A stretch of 7,979 nucleotides of DNA from SAR202 cluster bacterium. Its GTDB lineage: Bacteria > Chloroflexota > Dehalococcoidia > SAR202 > GCA-002694895. Shown one piece after another: positions 4,254 through 7,979 of the stretch. Below the pieces are notes generated by a model. That model searched no databases, was not told the DNA's origin, and saw nothing but the letters and a program-made list of their open reading frames with translations. The first letter of the stretch is position 1. The number at the start of each line of letters is the position of its first letter. Both the position numbers and the translations under genes were made by a program. Location: contig VFGQ01000004.1 of assembly GCA_009391605.1 (NCBI GenBank), positions 1 through 7,979 on the forward strand, read 5' to 3'.

Positions 4254-6454
4254 TGGGAAATATGATTCAGTTTAGTTGACCATTTGCTTTTTAATTCGGT
4301 TAAATTGATATTGATTTCATTATTTATTTTTAAGTTTTTATTTGTTACTTTACCAATCCATAAAAATGGAATATTTTCTTTCTTTATTTCTTTTTCAATG
4401 TTGATTTTATTATCCTGGTCTGCTGAAATCACTATCCTTGAATTGCATTCCCCAAAAAGTATTGGTATTAATTTTTCTTCAGGCAAAGTTGCAGTGAATT
4501 CAAACCCCAAATTACTAATAAAACATTTTTCTAGTAATGTAGTGATTAACCCGCCATCTGAACAATCATTTGCAGATTTGAGGAATTTATTTTTTACAAG
4601 TTTTCGATTAATATTTTGAACATTTTTTTCAAGATTAAGATCAATAGTTGGAATTCCAGTTATATTATTATAAAAAAAGTTTTCGTATTCAGAACCTTTT
4701 AAATCAGAATATGTTAGATCTAACTTAGATACCCCAATTATTCCTACTATATCTCCTTTATTTGCAAATCCTGATTTGATAATAGGGGTATCACCATCTA
4801 TTTTTCCTAATGTACTTATTATTGGAGTTGGTTTTATTGAACCATTGGGAGTTTCATTATATAGGCTTACATTTCCGCTTATTACAGGAGTTTCAAAAAA
4901 TTGGCTCGCATCAGCAAGCGCTGAAGTGGCATGATCTAATTGATAATATATTTCTGGATTTTCAGGATTGCCAAAATTTAAGCAATTTGTAATTGCTAGA
5001 GGCTTGCCGCCTAAAGTACTTATATTTCTACAAGATTCTGCAACCGAAATAATAGTTCCATAATATGGATCATAAGAACAGTATCTTGAGTTACCATCTG
5101 TTGATAAAAGAAGAGTATCATTAGTTTCTTTAATTCTGATTCCAGCAGAACTATGCCCAGGTAGTATCACAGTATTATTTTGTACCTGGTGATCATATCT
5201 TTGGAAAACAGGTTTACGCGAACATAAATTATTATTTGTAATAAATTCTTTGATTTGGTTTATCAATTGATTATTTGTAAGATTTTTATTATATTTTGTT
5301 TCTTCTATAGTTATTTTTGGGGCTTTAGGTTTTACAGTATATGTAGGGCATTCAACAAGAGGTTTTATAGGTAACTCAGCTACTTTTTGATTTTTATGAA
5401 AAATTCTTATTATTTGTTCATTAATTACTTCCCCTATTTGATTAGCTTCAATATCCCATTTGTTGAAAATTTCTATTATTTTCGATTCACTTTCTGGTTT
5501 ACATATGACTAACATTCTTTCCTGAGATTCTGAAAGCATGATTTCATACGGAGACATACTATTATCTCTGAGTAGCACATTGTCCAAGTTTATTTCTATT
5601 CCTTTTTTAGACCTTTCTGCTGCCTCTACGGTAGAGCTAGTTAAACCAGCTGCGCCTAAATCCTGTAATCCAACAAATCCTTCAATATTGATTATTTCCA
5701 AACAAGCTTCTATTAGGAGTTTTTCAATAAATGGGTCGCCAACTTGTACTGTTGATTTTGAAGTTGATTCTTCCTCAAGTGTTTGTGAAGCTAATCCAGA
5801 TGCCCCGTGAATTCCATCTTTTCCTGTACGGGAGCCTGCTAGAATTAATATATTTGAAGATTCTCCAACTTTAGCTTCAACTATTTCATCATGTTTTACT
5901 ATACCTAAGCAAAACGCATTTACTAAAGGATTATTATTGTAGCTTTGATCAAATATTATTTCTCCGCCAACATTTGGAATACCTATACAATTTCCGTATT
6001 CAGAAATTCCTGAAACAACTCCGTTAAAAATGTGTATATCATTATTTAAAGATAAATCTCCAAATCTTAAAGAATTCATTAATGCAATTGGCCTAGCTCC
6101 CATTGCCAAAATATCTCTTACTATTCCACCTATTCCTGTTGCAGCACCTTGTACAGGTTCAACTGCTGACGGATGATTATGAGATTCTATTTTAAAAACT
6201 GCAGCCAACCCTCCACCTATATCTACTGCTCCGGCATTTTGAGATCCTGCCCCGACTAAAATATTTGAATTGGTATATTTGAATTTTTTTAGTAATGGTT
6301 TAGAGTGTTGATAACCACAATGTTCGCTCCAAAGAGAACCAAAAAGTCCCAATTCTAAATCGTTAGGTCTACGATTTATTTTATCTATAATAAGATTGTA
6401 TTCAGATTCTTTAAGTGCTAAATCGTATAATTTTTTTTCTAATTCTTTGTTCAT
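4250..6454 (-). CDS. purL: Phosphoribosylformylglycinamidine synthase subunit PurL (short form)
   Basis: A 734-residue protein of the small PurL type, which works with separate PurQ and PurS, unlike the roughly 1,300-residue fused enzyme of enterobacteria. It converts FGAR, ATP and ammonia channelled from PurQ into FGAM, the fourth step of purine synthesis. The first AIRS-type half shows LWSEHCGYQHSK at 41-52 (catalytic-type His45), IESHNHPSAVEP at 89-100 with the following GIGGIVRDI, NVGGE at 161-165, DLGAAG at 265-270 and LSESQERM at 307-314. The second half begins near 420 and shows STDGNSRYC at 451-459, NCLNFGNPE at 490-498, SGNVSLYNET at 526-535 and DCSDGGL at 630-636. No expected block appears missing. 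Its ATG overlaps the stop of the upstream EamA gene by one base (TAATG), so it is likely translationally coupled in the purQ-EamA-EamA-purL unit. Confidence 0.96.
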   Translation of the reverse strand: MNKELEKKLYDLALKESEYNLIIDKINRRPNDLELGLFGSLWSEHCGYQHSKPLLKKFKYTNSNILVGAGSQNAGAVDIGGGLAAVFKIESHNHPSAVEPVQGAATGIGGIVRDILAMGARPIALMNSLRFGDLSLNNDIHIFNGVVSGISEYGNCIGIPNVGGEIIFDQSYNNNPLVNAFCLGIVKHDEIVEAKVGESSNILILAGSRTGKDGIHGASGLASQTLEEESTSKSTVQVGDPFIEKLLIEACLEIINIEGFVGLQDLGAAGLTSSTVEAAERSKKGIEINLDNVLLRDNSMSPYEIMLSESQERMLVICKPESESKIIEIFNKWDIEANQIGEVINEQIIRIFHKNQKVAELPIKPLVECPTYTVKPKAPKITIEETKYNKNLTNNQLINQIKEFITNNNLCSRKPVFQRYDHQVQNNTVILPGHSSAGIRIKETNDTLLLSTDGNSRYCSYDPYYGTIISVAESCRNISTLGGKPLAITNCLNFGNPENPEIYYQLDHATSALADASQFFETPVISGNVSLYNETPNGSIKPTPIISTLGKIDGDTPIIKSGFANKGDIVGIIGVSKLDLTYSDLKGSEYENFFYNNITGIPTIDLNLEKNVQNINRKLVKNKFLKSANDCSDGGLITTLLEKCFISNLGFEFTATLPEEKLIPILFGECNSRIVISADQDNKINIEKEIKKENIPFLWIGKVTNKNLKINNEININLTELKSKWSTKLNHISH

Positions 6455-6936
6455 TATGCTCTTGATAATATAATTATTATTATACCTATAATTATCATAA
6501 ATGCTCCTATTATAGTAAGAGGAGTGATTTTCTCAATTTTTTTCAGGAATATAGAACCAAATAATATAGCAAATAATGCATTTGCACCTGTGATAGGAGC
6601 TACTAAAATTACAGGTGCATTATTCATTGCATAATATTGAGCCCCAACACCTATACAACTAGCTAGTCCGGCTAAAAATAAAAATAAAAATGTTTTTTTA
6701 TCTATTGATTTAATATTCATTAGTTGTTTATGGAATATTATTGAAAGTGTAAAAAAACCAAAGAATAATGCAAAGCTTGATGCAATTAATGGAGTAGTTA
6801 TTTGGCCAACAATTATTTTTGCTAATATTGCACTAATACCATAAGATATTGCAGCTGATAAAGAAGAAGTATATCCAATCAACTCTTTTTTAGAATTTTT
6901 AATCTTTTTACCAGTATTAATATTAAATTTATTCAT
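6454..6936 (-). CDS. EamA/DMT-type membrane protein, half-size, second of a pair
   Basis: A 160-residue hydrophobic protein equal to one EamA domain of the drug/metabolite transporter superfamily. A basic N-terminus of about 20 residues (rich in Lys and Asn) precedes five likely membrane helices, roughly at 22-43, 49-68, 84-103, 109-130 and 138-158. The first helix has the AISYGISAILAK pattern, and the fourth region contains NAPVILVAPITGANALFAILFG, the usual EamA fourth-helix segment. Full EamA transporters have two such domains in about 300 residues and ten helices, so this matches the C-terminal half, and the gene upstream matches the N-terminal half. Its ATG overlaps the stop of that gene (ATGA). 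The two probably form a heterodimer in the inner membrane. The substrate is unknown; location between purQ and purL suggests, but does not show, a purine-related metabolite. Confidence 0.82.
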   Translation of the reverse strand: MNKFNINTGKKIKNSKKELIGYTSSLSAAISYGISAILAKIIVGQITTPLIASSFALFFGFFTLSIIFHKQLMNIKSIDKKTFLFLFLAGLASCIGVGAQYYAMNNAPVILVAPITGANALFAILFGSIFLKKIEKITPLTIIGAFMIIIGIIIIILSRA

Positions 6937-7367
6937 TTTGATTTTGTTATTAAGATAATGCCAAATGTAACTAAAATTATACCCATCCCTAACATTATTG
7001 TTGGATTTTCGTTAAGTATAATGATTGCAAGTAATGCAGCAAATAATGGAGAAGTTCCAAATAACGGAGAGGCTTTTGAAACACCAATATTTTTAATTCC
7101 TACATAGTTTAATAATCTCCCGGCAGCAAAAGAAGTAAGTCCTGCAGAGAAAAACCACAAAAAATCTGAGACGACTAATTTTTCAAATTCATTAAATTGC
7201 GTACTTAAAGAAAGTGAAAACATAATAATACTACTAAAAAATAAAGAAACTATAGTAGCTAGTCTTGGATCAGTTTTTTCCAATGCTATCCTTGACAATA
7301 CTGCTGATGCCCCCCAACCGATGGCTGCAATAAGAGCAAATATTATACCTGTAATGATTGTTCCCAT
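6933..7367 (-). CDS. EamA/DMT-type membrane protein, half-size, first of a pair
   Basis: A 144-residue, very hydrophobic protein equal to a single EamA domain. Five helices are likely at about 4-24, 37-54, 67-85, 95-117 and 121-141. Recognisable signals are GWGASAVLSRIAL in helix 1 and SKASPLFGTSPLFAALLAI in helix 4, followed by LNENPT and a final helix ending in Lys-Ser-Lys. It corresponds to the N-terminal half of a standard ten-helix transporter and stops in the place where the inter-domain linker would be. It begins 2 bases after purQ ends, and no Shine-Dalgarno sequence is visible, consistent with coupling. A frameshift splitting one gene is an alternative, but the partner has its own ATG and a normal basic N-terminus, so a genuine two-gene pair is favoured. 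Transport substrate and direction are unknown. Confidence 0.82.
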   Translation of the reverse strand: MGTIITGIIFALIAAIGWGASAVLSRIALEKTDPRLATIVSLFFSSIIMFSLSLSTQFNEFEKLVVSDFLWFFSAGLTSFAAGRLLNYVGIKNIGVSKASPLFGTSPLFAALLAIIILNENPTIMLGMGIILVTFGIILITKSK

Positions 7368-7369
7368 AA

Positions 7370-7979
7370 TTAGATTATATTATTCATTATTGATTTAAAT
7401 ATTAAATTACCATCTTCGCTACCAAGCGATTTTTCGCAACTTCTTTCTGGATGAGGCATCATTCCAAGCACATTACCTTGGTTATTTATTATTCCTGCTA
7501 TATTGTTTGTTGAACCATTTGGGTTTGCTGATTTAGTAATATTTCCAGAAACAGATGAGTATTTAAATAAAATTCTTTTATTTTCTTCAAGGTCTTTGAT
7601 CGTATTTTTATTTGCAAAATAATTTCCTTCACCATGAGAAATAGGAATGTTTAATATATCATTTTCATGGCATTCGTTAGTGAATATGGAGTTTGAATTT
7701 TGTACTTTTAGATAGGTTGTAGTGCATCTGAATTCCATAACATCATTTGGTAATAAAATACCTGGTAATAATTTTGCCTCACATAATATTTGAAATCCAT
7801 TGCATATGCCAATAACAGGCTTTCCTGTTTTAGCAAAATTTATTATTTCCTTCATGATTGGGGAAAATCTTGCAATTGCTCCTGGTCTTAGATAGTCTCC
7901 GTATGAAAATCCTCCAGGTAGAACTAGGCAGTCAAGATCATCAATATTAGTTTCTTTGTGCCATATATATCTAGCTTCA
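7370..7979 (-). CDS. purQ: Phosphoribosylformylglycinamidine synthase glutaminase PurQ (5' end missing)
   Basis: A class I glutamine amidotransferase that releases ammonia for PurL. The reading frame is open from base 7978 to the window edge, giving 202 visible residues; about 30-40 N-terminal residues, including the usual start, lie outside. Visible residues 20-42 show [19 protein letters not shown], a hallmark placed ahead of the Met at 7855, so that Met is internal and not the start. The nucleophile elbow GICNGFQIL has Cys59, and the triad is completed by His176 and Glu178 in MPHPERS. The HGEGNYF and [11 protein letters not shown] blocks are typical of PurQ. A Pro replaces the more common Cys or Ala in YGDYLRxGAIA. 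The stop is 2 bases before the EamA gene, making purQ the promoter-proximal visible member of the purQ-EamA-EamA-purL unit. PurS is not visible. Confidence 0.96.
   Translation of the reverse strand, partial: EARYIWHKETNIDDLDCLVLPGGFSYGDYLRPGAIARFSPIMKEIINFAKTGKPVIGICNGFQILCEAKLLPGILLPNDVMEFRCTTTYLKVQNSNSIFTNECHENDILNIPISHGEGNYFANKNTIKDLEENKRILFKYSSVSGNITKSANPNGSTNNIAGIINNQGNVLGMMPHPERSCEKSLGSEDGNLIFKSIMNNII

Noticed and set aside
4284..5810. Three plus-strand open frames (about 4284-4619, 4810-4992 and 5538-5810)
   Set aside because: All lie opposite conserved purL codons; the peptides are low-information and no ribosome binding site or promoter supports them.
6930..6945. A programmed -1 frameshift fusing the two EamA halves
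   Set aside because: The junction on the minus strand (TCAAAATGA) has only a short A-run, not a proper slippery heptamer, and no downstream stem was seen. An ATGA stop/start overlap with its own ATG explains the arrangement more simply.
7853..7855. ATG at 7855 as the purQ start
   Set aside because: The frame continues upstream to the window edge and encodes the conserved [11 protein letters not shown] block, so this Met is internal.

Overview
The window is a compact, strongly AT-rich bacterial chromosome segment (about 30% GC by eye). Genes are tightly packed, often overlapping by 1-6 bases, and use the standard code with ATG and TTG starts. It carries a short-form PurL with a separate PurQ, a CaiB/BaiF CoA-transferase tail, an arylsulfotransferase-like beta-propeller, and MiaB, DTD and FmdB-type zinc-ribbon proteins. 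This mix and the low GC fit a free-living, possibly marine, AT-rich lineage such as low-GC Chloroflexota (Dehalococcoidia/SAR202-like). That placement is an inference and only weakly supported. There is no sign of phage, insertion sequences, CRISPR or plasmid functions; this looks like ordinary chromosome.

Left part, + strand (1-1952): a four-gene run made of the 3' end of a family III CoA-transferase gene, a 366-residue arylsulfotransferase-like protein without a visible signal peptide, and moaD and moaE, the two subunits of molybdopterin synthase. Gene gaps are 2 bases, a 4-base ATGA overlap and 2 bases, so they are probably one transcript. The ribosome binding site of moaE lies in the codons for the Gly-Gly tail of MoaD.

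Middle (1953-3416, + strand): a possible promoter, then tRNA-Ser(GCT) with an encoded CCA. Only 20 bases further on is miaB, which most likely starts at a TTG behind a good Shine-Dalgarno sequence. miaB runs tail-to-tail into dtd with a 6-base overlap.

Right part, - strand (3411-7979, read right to left): purQ (its 5' end lies beyond the window), two half-size EamA-type membrane proteins, and purL are packed with 2-base spacing, a 4-base overlap and a 1-base overlap, forming one apparent operon. PurQ supplies ammonia from glutamine and PurL uses it to make FGAM in purine synthesis; PurS, the third subunit, is not in the window. Beyond purL a consensus-like promoter overlaps the purL stop codon and could drive fmdB and dtd.

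The most notable points are the split EamA transporter pair inserted between purQ and purL, the signal-less arylsulfotransferase-like protein operonic with a CoA-transferase and molybdopterin synthase, and several economical overlaps of control signals with coding sequence. I did not find convincing evidence of a wholly new system.
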